DNA of 64,000 nucleotides from Novosphingobium malaysiense. Its GTDB lineage: Bacteria; Pseudomonadota; Alphaproteobacteria; Sphingomonadales; Sphingomonadaceae. The notes under the pieces were generated by a model. The model saw only the letters and a list, made by a program, of their open reading frames with translations, was not told the origin of the DNA and searched no databases. Each line of letters begins with the position of its first letter. Positions within the stretch are counted from its first letter, which is position 1. This document shows positions 53,996-62,253 of this stretch, in pieces. The DNA is taken from positions 248,001 through 312,000 of the forward strand of contig NZ_JTDI01000003.1 of the NCBI RefSeq assembly GCF_000802225.1, given 5' to 3'. Made by a program: the position numbers and the translations under genes.

Positions 53996-55416
53996 GCTGC
54001 CTCACTCAATTTTGCCCAGTCGAACCGGGCTTTCGAGAAGTGGGCGCAAGCCAGCACCCATACCATCGACACGGCGGTGGCGATCAGTGTCGCCACGTAC
54101 CAGCCGATTGCAAAATAGCAGACGAGGCCAACGCCTGCACCCAGCAGCATTCCCCCCACGGCTCCGACCGTGCTGGCCCTGCGCCAGTAAAGGCCGGTGA
54201 CGATCGGCCAGATCATCGAGCCCACAAGAGGGCCGGCGAAGAACAGGACCGAAGCCAGCGTGCCGATACGCGGCAGGCAGACAGCCCACGTGAACAGGCC
54301 GAGCGCCAAGGTCACATACTGCGCTACCTTTTTCAACGTTTCGAGCGGCGCGTCGGGGCGCATCAGTTTGCGGTAGATATCTTCGGTAATCAGGTCGGAT
54401 GTCGCTGCGAGTAGGCTGTCGAGGCTTGATGCCAGTGAACAGAACACGACGATGAAGATCGCAATCGCCCCGAATTCACCCAGCACGTCGGCCACAACCA
54501 GCGGGCCTACCATGTCGGCGGCAGGCACCGGGACGTTAAGCGCACCTGATGCCAGGGCGATGAAGCCAGCGGCTACGGGGATGGGGAACCAGATTAGCCC
54601 GCCCAGCGCGAAGGCCTTTCCACCCACACCGTCACGGAACGCAAAGGCGCGGCTCCACCACACGTTGTTGTGGAACACCTCCCCCAGACCAAACAGCAGA
54701 TTGTTGAAAATAGCCATGATCGCGGCAGGAAACAGAACGTTGAGCAGGGCGGGGCGGGTCGCTTCGAGATTGTGATGAATCTCGTCCACCGAAACGTGGG
54801 AGAGGACCGCAAAGCCGACGATCACGACGCCGACGATGATGATTAGGCTTTGGATGAAGTCGGTGCCGATCACCGCGGCGAGTCCGCCGCGCATGGTATA
54901 GGCCACGCAGACCCCAAGAATGACCGTCATGCCCCAGGCATAGGGAATGCCCGAGAGTGCATTCAGCAGGATGCCGCCGGCCATTGCCATGCTGACCAGC
55001 CAGGTAAGCGAATAAAACAGCGTGTAGACCATGAAGATGGACCACGCCGTTCGGCCGTAGCGCAGGCGAAAGAAATCGCCGCTCGTGTACCCCGTGGGCA
55101 TGAGCTTGCGAATTCGGCCTGCCATCGGCGCGAACAGGAACAGTCCGAAGCTCGCGGTCGTGTACGCGAGCATGCCCCAGACTCCGAGTTCCAGCGCGAA
55201 CTGTGGAGCGAGCATGGTCGTGTTAGAGGTGATCCAGGTTGCCGCCGCCGTCGCCGACCCGAGTGCGAGGCCGATATTGCGTCCGGCAAGTGCGTGATCC
55301 TCGAAGCTCTTGTTGCGCCGGCCCCAATAGAAGCCGAGGCCGACCCATAGAGCGCTGAAAAGGGCAAGGAGTATCCAGCCGACAGTGGGCGGCAGAATGG
55401 CGGCAGCCTCATTCAT
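53992..55416 (-). CDS. Sodium:solute symporter (SSS family)
   Basis: 474-residue transporter with 13 predicted segments. SSS text: DHALAGRNIGLALGSATAAATWI, GYTSGDFFRLRYGRTAWSIF, NNLLFGLGEVFHNNVWWSRAFAF and the sodium site region SSLDSLLAATSDLITEDIY. The substrate is not readable; the operon suggests an amino acid, ureido acid or similar. Overlaps the upstream gene by 8 bp and the 40-residue gene by 4 bp. Confidence 0.9.
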   Translation of the reverse strand: MNEAAAILPPTVGWILLALFSALWVGLGFYWGRRNKSFEDHALAGRNIGLALGSATAAATWITSNTTMLAPQFALELGVWGMLAYTTASFGLFLFAPMAGRIRKLMPTGYTSGDFFRLRYGRTAWSIFMVYTLFYSLTWLVSMAMAGGILLNALSGIPYAWGMTVILGVCVAYTMRGGLAAVIGTDFIQSLIIIVGVVIVGFAVLSHVSVDEIHHNLEATRPALLNVLFPAAIMAIFNNLLFGLGEVFHNNVWWSRAFAFRDGVGGKAFALGGLIWFPIPVAAGFIALASGALNVPVPAADMVGPLVVADVLGEFGAIAIFIVVFCSLASSLDSLLAATSDLITEDIYRKLMRPDAPLETLKKVAQYVTLALGLFTWAVCLPRIGTLASVLFFAGPLVGSMIWPIVTGLYWRRASTVGAVGGMLLGAGVGLVCYFAIGWYVATLIATAVSMVWVLACAHFSKARFDWAKLSEAA

Positions 55417-55879
55417 CGCGCGCGCCTCTCAGAATGGTGATCACGACGGCAAGCGTCACCAGCGCTCCGATCGCTACGAGAAACAGCGCGCGGTTGAGCG
55501 ACTGGTGTACGACGGAGACGAGCAGCGGAGTGGATGTCTGCCCCTCGAGCGTCTTGAGGCGAAGATAGTAGTCGCCGTTGGCCAGTCCCGACAGGAAGTA
55601 GCGGTGGGCCGAGCCGGCATATAGCTGCTTGGTTTTGCTGAAGTCTGGAGAAGTCGAAATCTCGAGCGAAACGGGGCTGTCCGATTGCCATTCGAGCATC
55701 GCGTGGCCGGCATCGCTGGTGAGTTCGGAAGGGCCCTCGAAATGCGCTGCTGCATGGGCGGGCACCGCCAAAGCAAAGATGGCAGCGAAAAGTGCCGCGA
55801 AAATGATCAGCGCACGGACGCGAACCAGACTTCGACGGCCATGTGCCGATGAGCGAAACGGACAGCCCGCGGTCTGCAA
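55409..55879 (-). CDS. Secreted or anchored fibronectin-III-like protein with C-terminal membrane segment
   Basis: 156-residue protein with an N-terminal signal-like segment (ALIIFAALFAAIFALAVPAHA), a beta-sandwich region (about 48-120; text HAMLEWQSDSPVSLEISTS and YFLSGLANGDYYLRLKT typical of Fn3) and a C-terminal membrane segment. The domain would sit in the periplasm. Only a TTG start (55879) is available before the signal, so the start is uncertain. First gene of the symporter-carbamoyltransferase operon; it may be a substrate-capture or stabilising subunit. Confidence 0.7.
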   Translation of the reverse strand: MQTAGCPFRSSAHGRRSLVRVRALIIFAALFAAIFALAVPAHAAAHFEGPSELTSDAGHAMLEWQSDSPVSLEISTSPDFSKTKQLYAGSAHRYFLSGLANGDYYLRLKTLEGQTSTPLLVSVVHQSLNRALFLVAIGALVTLAVVITILRGARDE

Positions 55880-56222
55880 TCGGCCAGGGGCGAGATTATG
55901 GCGGCTGCGTGAGATTGTCCCTTTTCCGTCCTGCCGGCCGGCCTGCCGGTGCTCTTGCTGGTGTGCTCAAAGAGGCCGGTGCCTACCAAATAGAGCTAGG
56001 CGAGGGAACCGCCCATATGCGAGCAGTCCCCAACCGCCCGGCGAATAGATCGTCGAAGCGTTCGTGGTGGCGTATTCGCAGGTCTGATGTGAAACGTCGT
56101 CGCGAACACACTTGTTCGGCTCCAGGATCTTCATGCAGGGGGCGGATTTTCATCGGGACAGCGTCTCGCGAACGCGACGTTCTCGGGATGTTGTTGAGGT
56201 GGCAGCCGATTACTGGCGTCTC
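55880..56222. other. 343-bp gap without convincing gene
   Basis: Lies between the TauE/SafE stop and the Fn3-like gene, both leftward. It should hold the promoter of the symporter operon. A short repeat CCGGCAGG occurs twice near 55930-55950. No tRNA or conserved reading frame. Confidence 0.4.
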
Positions 56223-57005
56223 TCAGCCCATGAATGCGAGTGCGGATTTGTAGAGCATGTAGACGGCAACGCAGGCGATAAGCACCGAGAAAACGGTGTT
56301 GAGCCGGCCCTTGGCCTTAGCGAGCCGCCGCGCCACTAGAGCCCCGAGTCCGGTGCCGACGATACCACCGCCGATGAAGGTGCCGGCCAGCGGCCAGTCG
56401 ATCAGACCGGACCAGGCGTAGTTGGCCGCGGTCGTAAGCCCGAAGGCGGTCACAGCGATCAGCGAGGTGCCGACGGCGCGATATACGGACATCGAGGTCG
56501 ATGCAACGAGGGCAGGCACGATCAGGAACCCCCCGCCAATGCCGAAGAACCCGGAAAGGCCTCCGGTACCGAAGCCGAAACTCAATACCTTGGGGAGATT
56601 GTCGCTGTTGCAGGTCACGCCTTCTTCGCCGGCGTCCTTGCGCCCGCGGTACATGGCGAAGGCCACTACCAGCATCAGCAGGGCGAACAGGAACAGTAGT
56701 TGCTGCCCGTCGAAAGCCTTGCCCAGCGTCGATCCCGCGAACGCGCCGACGATCCCGGCGGACGCGAAAACCGCGCCGCACCGCCAGTTGACGTTGCGCG
56801 AACGGGCGTGGTTCCACACTCCGGCAAGGGCATTGACCGCAACCGCGAGCGCGCTGGTGCCGATGGCGAGGTGGGGGCTTTTTACGCCGACCAGGTAGAC
56901 CATCAGCGGAACCGCGAGGATCGATCCGCCGCCGCCGACGAGACCGAGCGTGAAGCCGACGAGGATGCCGCTCAGGCCGCCCAGCAGATATTGCAGTTCG
57001 GTCAC
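56223..57005 (-). CDS. Sulfite exporter TauE/SafE family protein
   Basis: 260-residue, 8-segment membrane protein. The two TauE/SafE repeats are visible as GLVGGGGSILAVPLMVYLVG and GFFGIGGGFLIVPALV. The family exports sulfite, sulfoacetate or other sulfur anions. At the end of a sulfide-oxidation operon it is best read as sulfite/thiosulfate export. GTG start at 57005; the MBL gene ends 10 bp upstream. Confidence 0.9.
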   Translation of the reverse strand: MTELQYLLGGLSGILVGFTLGLVGGGGSILAVPLMVYLVGVKSPHLAIGTSALAVAVNALAGVWNHARSRNVNWRCGAVFASAGIVGAFAGSTLGKAFDGQQLLFLFALLMLVVAFAMYRGRKDAGEEGVTCNSDNLPKVLSFGFGTGGLSGFFGIGGGFLIVPALVASTSMSVYRAVGTSLIAVTAFGLTTAANYAWSGLIDWPLAGTFIGGGIVGTGLGALVARRLAKAKGRLNTVFSVLIACVAVYMLYKSALAFMG

Positions 57006-57015
57006 GCCACGAGCC

Positions 57016-57939
57016 TTAAAGCAGGTTCAGCGGCAGCTTGAGATAGCTGACGCCGTTTTCTTCGGGCTCCGGCATGTGACCGGCTCGGATGTTCACCTGC
57101 AGCGACGGCAGGATCAGGCGCGGCATTCCCAATGTCGCGTCACGTGCTTCGCGCATGGCGACGAATTCGTCCTCGCTCACATCCTTGTGAACGTGCACGT
57201 TGCCGGTCTTTTCTGCGCCCATGGTGGTTTCCCAGACGAATTCGTCGCGGTTAGGCGCCTTGTAGTCGTGGCATAGAAACACGCGCGTCTCGTCGGGCAA
57301 CTGCATCAGCCGACGGATCGAGCGAAACAGCGTGCGTGCGTCACCCCCGGGAAAGTCTGCCCGGGCAGTTCCGTAGTCGGGCATGAAGAGTGTGTCGCCG
57401 ACAAATACGGCATCGCCGATGACATAGGCCATGCAGGCGGGGGTGTGGCCGGGGACGTGCAGCGCAATTGCGTCGATCCCGCCGACGGTGAAGCGTTCGC
57501 CATCACGCATCAGCCTGTCGAACTGCGACCCATCATGCGCAAAGCTGGCCGGTTCGTTGAAAATCTTCGCAAACGTTTCCTGCACGGTGCGGATTTCGCC
57601 GCCTATGGCCAGCGCCCCGCCGAGCACTTTCTGGATGTAGGGCGCGTCGGAGAGGTGGTCGGCATGGGCATGGGTCTCAAGCAGGAAATCCACCGTCAGA
57701 GCCTCTGCACGAATGTAGTCGATGACAGCATCAGACGAGGCGTGACTCGTACGGCCGGAGGGCTGGTCGAAATCGAGCACGGAATCGATCACTGCCGCCC
57801 GCCGCGTTTTCGGGTCGTGCACGACGTGCGTTGCGGTAAATGTCGCTTCGTCGAAGAACGTGCGGACTACAGGCGCCTCGCCGGAAGAGATTGCCGATCT
57901 GACCTGGGCTGTCGCGGTTTCGGTGGGAGTATCGGTCAT
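57016..57939 (-). CDS. ETHE1/Blh-like persulfide dioxygenase (MBL fold)
   Basis: 307-residue metallo-beta-lactamase-fold protein. The motif ETHAHADHLSD (H90, H92, D94, H95) gives the metal site, with further ligands in VPGHTPACM and LCHDYK. Text such as RTFFDEATFTATHVVHDP matches the persulfide dioxygenase group, which oxidises glutathione persulfide to sulfite. Its ATG overlaps the tolC-like stop (ATGA). With SQR upstream and TauE/SafE downstream it completes a sulfide to sulfite path. Confidence 0.88.
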   Translation of the reverse strand: MTDTPTETATAQVRSAISSGEAPVVRTFFDEATFTATHVVHDPKTRRAAVIDSVLDFDQPSGRTSHASSDAVIDYIRAEALTVDFLLETHAHADHLSDAPYIQKVLGGALAIGGEIRTVQETFAKIFNEPASFAHDGSQFDRLMRDGERFTVGGIDAIALHVPGHTPACMAYVIGDAVFVGDTLFMPDYGTARADFPGGDARTLFRSIRRLMQLPDETRVFLCHDYKAPNRDEFVWETTMGAEKTGNVHVHKDVSEDEFVAMREARDATLGMPRLILPSLQVNIRAGHMPEPEENGVSYLKLPLNLL

Positions 57940-59201
57940 TGTTCAATAATTCCGGTGAGAGCGTTGAGTTGCCAGGCGGCGACCAGACGTTGCCCCTTGG
58001 CTTCAAGCAGTGCCGCTTCGGCCTTGATGGCCTCGCGCTCCGCATCGAGTACGGGCAGTACCGGCACGGAGCCCACTTGCGCTTCGAGTTTGCGTCCGCG
58101 CAGCGCTTCGGTCGCCGCCTCGGTCTGCAGGCGGGTGGCGTCGACCATGCGCTGCGCCGTTGCGAGGCCGGTCCAGGCGTCTATGACCATACCGGTGAGG
58201 TTCTGGTCTGCCTGGCGTAGACGTGCCTCGCTGGCATCGACTTCGGCGCAGGCAGCGCGCGTTTGCGATGCCACGCGGCCGCCGGCAAACAGCGTCCAGC
58301 GCCCGCGAACGCCGACGGAGAAGGAATCCGCCCGGTAGTCGGGGAAGAACTGGTCGCGCACGTGGGCCGCTTCAGCGAACGCCCCGATCTGCGGCATGCC
58401 CTCCGCCTTGGCGGCGCGCACGCCCGCCTTGGCGACATCGACCGCGGCCTTCGCCTGGCGTAGCGACGGGTTCGACGTGCGAGCAAGGTCCAGCGCCTCA
58501 TCGAGCGTGGGCGGCGTGCGCGGCAGGCCCGGCAGGGGGGCGAGATCGCCTGCAGGCTTTCCGGTCAGGCGCTCGTACGCGGATTGAGCGGCTGCCAATC
58601 GTCCTTCGGCGTGAGCCTTTCCTGCCTCGGCTTCGGCCTTTCTGGCCCGGGCCTGCGCCAGTTCCGAACTGGTGATTTCCCCCGCCTTGAAGCGCAGACC
58701 GGCCTGACGTGCGACTTCGGTCAATTCCTTGACCAATTGAGCATAGCGCGCGTTCAGTTTTCGCGCGGTGAGCACCTCGGTGTAGGCGGAAATGGCCTGG
58801 ACGATCGTTTGCAGCCGTGCATGTTCCGCCTGGAAACCGGCGATCTTCGCGCCGCCCCTGGCCTGGTCGATGGCAGAGGAAATGCGACCGCCGGCATAGA
58901 GCGGCATTTCTGCCGTCCCCTGAAGCGCCAGGGGCGTCGTGTTGGCGGCCTTGATGCCGAAGAAGCCGCCATTGTCGATACGGCCCGTCCCGACCGATCC
59001 CTCGACCCGAAGGAGCGGATTGCTTTCCGCCTTTGCGCGATCGAGACGGGCCTTCGCCGCCGCTTCATCCGCCTTGGCAGCCTCGAGTGCCGGCGCATGT
59101 GCCAGGGCATCGGCAATGGCAGCGTCGAGGTCCTGCGCCGACGCGGAGGGAGAGGCGACGAAGCAGGCCAGGGGGACCAGGGGAAGAAACAGGCGGCGCA
59201 T
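57936..59201 (-). CDS. TolC-family outer-membrane efflux protein
   Basis: 421-residue TolC/CusC-type protein with a signal peptide (ASPSASAQD), two long alpha-helical OEP repeats (about 25-210 and 230-415) rich in Ala, Glu, Lys and Arg, and short strand segments (PLYAGGRISSAIDQA, WTLFAGGRVASQTR). ATG 59201 begins the signal; the frame is open to 59558. It is the only outer-membrane channel near the RND adaptor and permease at 61252-64000, although it is on the other strand. Confidence 0.9.
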   Translation of the reverse strand: MRRLFLPLVPLACFVASPSASAQDLDAAIADALAHAPALEAAKADEAAAKARLDRAKAESNPLLRVEGSVGTGRIDNGGFFGIKAANTTPLALQGTAEMPLYAGGRISSAIDQARGGAKIAGFQAEHARLQTIVQAISAYTEVLTARKLNARYAQLVKELTEVARQAGLRFKAGEITSSELAQARARKAEAEAGKAHAEGRLAAAQSAYERLTGKPAGDLAPLPGLPRTPPTLDEALDLARTSNPSLRQAKAAVDVAKAGVRAAKAEGMPQIGAFAEAAHVRDQFFPDYRADSFSVGVRGRWTLFAGGRVASQTRAACAEVDASEARLRQADQNLTGMVIDAWTGLATAQRMVDATRLQTEAATEALRGRKLEAQVGSVPVLPVLDAEREAIKAEAALLEAKGQRLVAAWQLNALTGIIEQ

Positions 59202-59212
59202 AAGTGTCTCGC

Positions 59213-59416
59213 TCAGCGAAAGGCGTTTCCGGGTTTCACACCCAGCTTCTTGAAGATCATTGCGGCAGGGCAAAATCCGGTAAAGCTCGCCTGGATCATG
59301 TTGAGACCTGCAAAGATCGTGAGGGCAAGCCACCAGGGACTGACGTAGATCGACAGCAGCACGCTGGCGAGCACGACGATACCTGCGAAACGAAGAACGG
59401 CTGCATCGAGATTCAT
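59213..59416 (-). CDS. DUF2892 small membrane protein (YgaP-like)
   Basis: 67-residue protein with two membrane segments (about 9-26 and 28-45) and the conserved end GFCPAAMIFKKLGVK. DUF2892 modules are found next to or fused to rhodaneses and in sulfide operons. The cysteine of FCPA is the only one and may handle sulfane sulfur. Lies 12 bp after sqr. Confidence 0.9.
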   Translation of the reverse strand: MNLDAAVLRFAGIVVLASVLLSIYVSPWWLALTIFAGLNMIQASFTGFCPAAMIFKKLGVKPGNAFR

Positions 59417-59428
59417 CGATCCTCTCCT

Positions 59429-60709
59429 TTACTTGAACCGCAGCTTGCGGATGCCCAGGGCATGCATGGCCAGCTTCTCGTAGAACGGCTCGCTCTTGCC
59501 GCGACGCACCTTGTGCAGGAAGTACTTCTCGAACCCGACCTTGGCCATATGGACCCACTTGCCGCTGGAAGACCAGTTCAGGTTGCGTGGCGGAATCTGC
59601 GGCTGTGCGACGAAGGCAACGCCGCCATCACCGAAGTCGGCAAGGCAAACCGCGTTCCAGGTGGCTTCTTCCGAAGGCTCCTTGCCGGCGAGTTCGAGCT
59701 TCAGATTCTGGGCAATGGCGGTGACCATCGATTCGATCATGAATCCGGTCTTGGGAACGCCGACCGGCACCGGCGTGGGGCCTACCGGGGGGATCGCCAC
59801 GCACACGCCCAGCGAGTAGACGTTCTTGAAGGTGGGATTGCGCTGGTGCTTGTCCGCGAGGATGAAGCCGCGCGGATTGACGAGGCCTTCCACGCCCATC
59901 ACGGCATCGATTCCGCGGAAAGCGGGCAGCAGCATGGAATAGCCGAACGGCAGATCGTGCGTGGCCTTTACCGATCCGTCCTCTGCCAGTTCCTCGCAGT
60001 GCATCATGCCGTCTTCGATACCGGTGATGCGGTTGTTGCAGATCCACTTGATGTGGCGGTCGCGCAGTTCGCTTTCCAGCAGACCCTTGGTATCGCCCAC
60101 GCCGTCCAGGCCGAGGTGACCGATATAGGGCTCGGCGGTGACGAAGGTCATCGGCACCTTGTCGCGGATCTTGCGGCGCTTGAGTTCGGTGTCGAGGATG
60201 AGCGCGAATTCGTAAGCCGGGCCATAACAGGATGCCCCCTGGACGGCACCCACGACGATCGGCTTGGGGTCGGCGCAGAAGCGCTCGAACGCGTCTGCTG
60301 CGGCGGTCGCGTGATCGGTCTTGCAGACCGATACCGTGTGCCCGTCCGGACCCAGTCCTTCGATCTCGTCAAAGGCCAGTTCAGGGCCGGTGGCGATGAC
60401 GAGATAATCGTAGTGCAGGGACGTGCCGTCGTTCAGTTCGAGTCGGTTCTCCTGCGGATGCACCTTCTTCGCGCCCACCGCAGTAAAGCCGATTCCCTTT
60501 TTCTTCATGATCGGCGGCAGGTGGACCTTGATGGCTTCCGGCTCGCGCCAGCGCACGGCGACCCAGGGATTGCTGGGAATGAACCAGTAATCTTCCTGGT
60601 CGTTAACGACCGTAACGTCCGCCTTGCCTTTTACGGCATCGCGAATTTCGTAGGCTGCAATGGTGCCGCCAAGTCCGGCACCAAGGATAATGATCTGGGG
60701 CAATGACAT
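59429..60709 (-). CDS. sqr: Sulfide:quinone oxidoreductase
   Basis: 426-residue FAD enzyme that oxidises sulfide to sulfane sulfur and passes electrons to quinone. FAD motif ILGAGLGGTIAA at the N-terminus. C129 (VSVCKT), C161 (ASCYGP) and C354 (AVCLADFGD) match the three-cysteine pattern C128/C160/C356 of Acidithiobacillus SQR. GVCVAIPPVG and the C-terminal amphipathic basic helices fit the membrane-bound type. First gene of the leftward arm. Confidence 0.94.
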   Translation of the reverse strand: MSLPQIIILGAGLGGTIAAYEIRDAVKGKADVTVVNDQEDYWFIPSNPWVAVRWREPEAIKVHLPPIMKKKGIGFTAVGAKKVHPQENRLELNDGTSLHYDYLVIATGPELAFDEIEGLGPDGHTVSVCKTDHATAAADAFERFCADPKPIVVGAVQGASCYGPAYEFALILDTELKRRKIRDKVPMTFVTAEPYIGHLGLDGVGDTKGLLESELRDRHIKWICNNRITGIEDGMMHCEELAEDGSVKATHDLPFGYSMLLPAFRGIDAVMGVEGLVNPRGFILADKHQRNPTFKNVYSLGVCVAIPPVGPTPVPVGVPKTGFMIESMVTAIAQNLKLELAGKEPSEEATWNAVCLADFGDGGVAFVAQPQIPPRNLNWSSSGKWVHMAKVGFEKYFLHKVRRGKSEPFYEKLAMHALGIRKLRFK

Positions 60710-60724
60710 GTCTTGCTCTCCCGT

Positions 60725-60757
60725 TGTCAGGTCCCCGCACCTGACATGTTCGTCAGG
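60725..60757. promoter_or_regulatory. Three alternating complementary hexamers (possible alternative hairpins) before sqr
   Basis: GTCAGG (60726-60731), CCTGAC (60740-60745) and GTCAGG (60752-60757). The central copy can pair with the left one (8-bp stem TGTCAGGT/ACCTGACA, 6-base loop) or the right one (6-bp stem, 6-base loop), not both. In the sqr transcript the longer stem ends just before the ribosome site GGGAGAG. Confidence 0.55.
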
Positions 60758-60783
60758 AGGAAGCGGCCCGAGTGGAACGCACT

Positions 60784-60821
60784 GTATATTGCTTGACTAA
60801 TATAATGAGTTTGCAATATAC
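60784..60821. promoter_or_regulatory. Candidate operator/promoter between sqr and rhodanese genes
   Basis: Perfect 9-bp inverted repeat GTATATTGC/GCAATATAC with a 20-base centre. Inside lies ATATT-N8-AATAT (60786-60803), a spacing expected for ArsR-type sulfide regulators (BigR/SqrR). A -35-like TTGACT (60793-60798) lies 18 bases before TATACG (60817-60822) for the rightward genes. Regulator gene not in window. Confidence 0.5.
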
Positions 60822-60883
60822 GCAAGGGGCAATGTGGGGCGCTGGCAGCAGCGCTGCACGACACTGAATAAAAGGAATTCGTT

Positions 60884-61219
60884 ATGGTCTTTGGTCTGGG
60901 AAAGCCGCGTCACAAGGAAATTACCGCCGAGCAGCTCGATTCGATGCTGCGCGCGGATGAGGCGCTCGTCGTCGACGTACGCGAGCCCGACGAATTCGCG
61001 GCGGGACACATTCCTGGCGCCATGAACATGCCGCTTTCGTCCTTTCAGGCCTCGAAGCTTCCGCATCCGGCGGGCAAGAAGCTGATTCTCAATTGCCAGG
61101 GTGGGAAACGCTCCGGCATGGCGCTCGACAAGTGCGGGCTCGCCACGGCTGAAGTCGATACGCACCTGGCTGGCGGCTTTGGCGCCTGGCAGGCGGCTCG
61201 CCTCCCGGTCGAACGCTGA
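60884..61219 (+). CDS. Single-domain rhodanese
   Basis: 111-residue sulfurtransferase. The active-site loop is CQGGKRS with C71; upstream VVDVREPDEFAAGHIPGAMNMP is the CH2A-type signature. It moves sulfane sulfur, probably produced by SQR, to an acceptor such as glutathione. AAAGGAATTCGTT precedes the ATG. First gene of the rightward arm, 32 bp before the RND adaptor gene. Confidence 0.93.
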   Translation: MVFGLGKPRHKEITAEQLDSMLRADEALVVDVREPDEFAAGHIPGAMNMPLSSFQASKLPHPAGKKLILNCQGGKRSGMALDKCGLATAEVDTHLAGGFGAWQAARLPVER

Positions 61220-61251
61220 GCGGAAGCCGCGGCGGCACAACAGGGGATGTC

Positions 61252-62253
61252 ATGATGCGCGCAAATGTTCTGGTCCTGTCGGCTCTGGGATTGGCGGTGC
61301 TCGGCCTGCCGTTGGCGGGGTGCGGCGGCAGCGAGGAGCCGGTGCAGGAAGCCAAGGCTCCCGCCGGTCCGCGCCTCGTGCTGCAAAAGACCGAAACGGC
61401 GGACTGGCAGGATGTCAGCGCCGAAGTGGCCACGGTCGACCAGGCTCAGGTGCTCGCGCGCATTCCCGGCATCCTGACCTCGCTATCGGTTCACGAAGGC
61501 GACACGGTGCGCAAGGGGCAGACGATCGGCCGGATCGTCGATAGCCAGCTTGGCCCGCAGGCCGCTGCGGCCAGAGCGCAGATGGTGCAGGCCCAATCCG
61601 AACTGAAGCGCGTGAAATTCCTTCATGACAACGGCGTCTACGCCGATGCGCGGCTGGAGCAGGCGCAGGCCGCGGCTGCGTCCGCGCGCGCGCAATATGA
61701 CGCTGCCACTGCAGTCGCAGGGCAGGGCGTCGTCGTGGCGCCGGCAACGGGCCGGGTCCTGCGCGCAGACGTTCCCGCCGGATCGCCGGTGGCGCCGGGT
61801 ATGCCCATTGCCGTGATCACCGCCGGGCCGACGATCGTGCGGCTTGATCTGCCCGAGACGCTCGCTTCCAAGGTCCATGTCGGCTCGCAGGTGAAAGCCA
61901 GCGATCTCGGCAACGGCGGAGCGACGGGACGCGTCGTCAAGGTCTATCCCGCGGTGACGGCAGGCACCGTAAAGGCGGATGTCTCCATGCCGGGTATCGA
62001 CGACAAGCTGATCGGACGTCGCATTGCGGCCAAGGTCCAGACCGGGACGCGCGAGGCGCTGCTGGTGCCTTCGCGCTATGTCACCGAGCGGTACGGCATC
62101 GCCTACGTCACCATTGTCGGCAAGAACGGCAGCGCGACCCAGGTTCCGGTGCAGACCGCGCCGTCCTCTCAGGAAGGCAAGGTCGAAATCCTCTCGGGCG
62201 TCTCTGCCGGTGACACCATCGTTGCCGCTGGAACCGGAGCGACCGGGCAATGA
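61252..62253 (+). CDS. RND efflux periplasmic adaptor (HlyD/MFP)
   Basis: 333-residue lipoprotein-type adaptor (lipobox LPLAGC). Barrel-sandwich halves: LARIPGILTSLSVHEGDTVRKGQTIGRI and, after a short helical hairpin (residues about 100-155), VVVAPATGRVLRADVPAGSPVAPG. Beta-barrel and membrane-proximal parts follow. Two adjacent ATGs make the start ambiguous by one residue. It bridges the permease and a TolC-type channel. Its stop overlaps the permease ATG. Confidence 0.93.
   Translation: MMRANVLVLSALGLAVLGLPLAGCGGSEEPVQEAKAPAGPRLVLQKTETADWQDVSAEVATVDQAQVLARIPGILTSLSVHEGDTVRKGQTIGRIVDSQLGPQAAAARAQMVQAQSELKRVKFLHDNGVYADARLEQAQAAAASARAQYDAATAVAGQGVVVAPATGRVLRADVPAGSPVAPGMPIAVITAGPTIVRLDLPETLASKVHVGSQVKASDLGNGGATGRVVKVYPAVTAGTVKADVSMPGIDDKLIGRRIAAKVQTGTREALLVPSRYVTERYGIAYVTIVGKNGSATQVPVQTAPSSQEGKVEILSGVSAGDTIVAAGTGATGQ

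Noticed and set aside
55843..56253. 136-codon rightward frame in the gap before TauE/SafE
   Set aside because: No ribosome site and arginine/serine-rich shadow-like text that runs into the opposing TauE/SafE gene.
60801..60806. Perfect TATAAT in the sulfide divergon
   Set aside because: The hexamer 17 bases upstream is CGCACT, a poor -35. It more likely belongs to the operator; TTGACT with TATACG is a better promoter pair.
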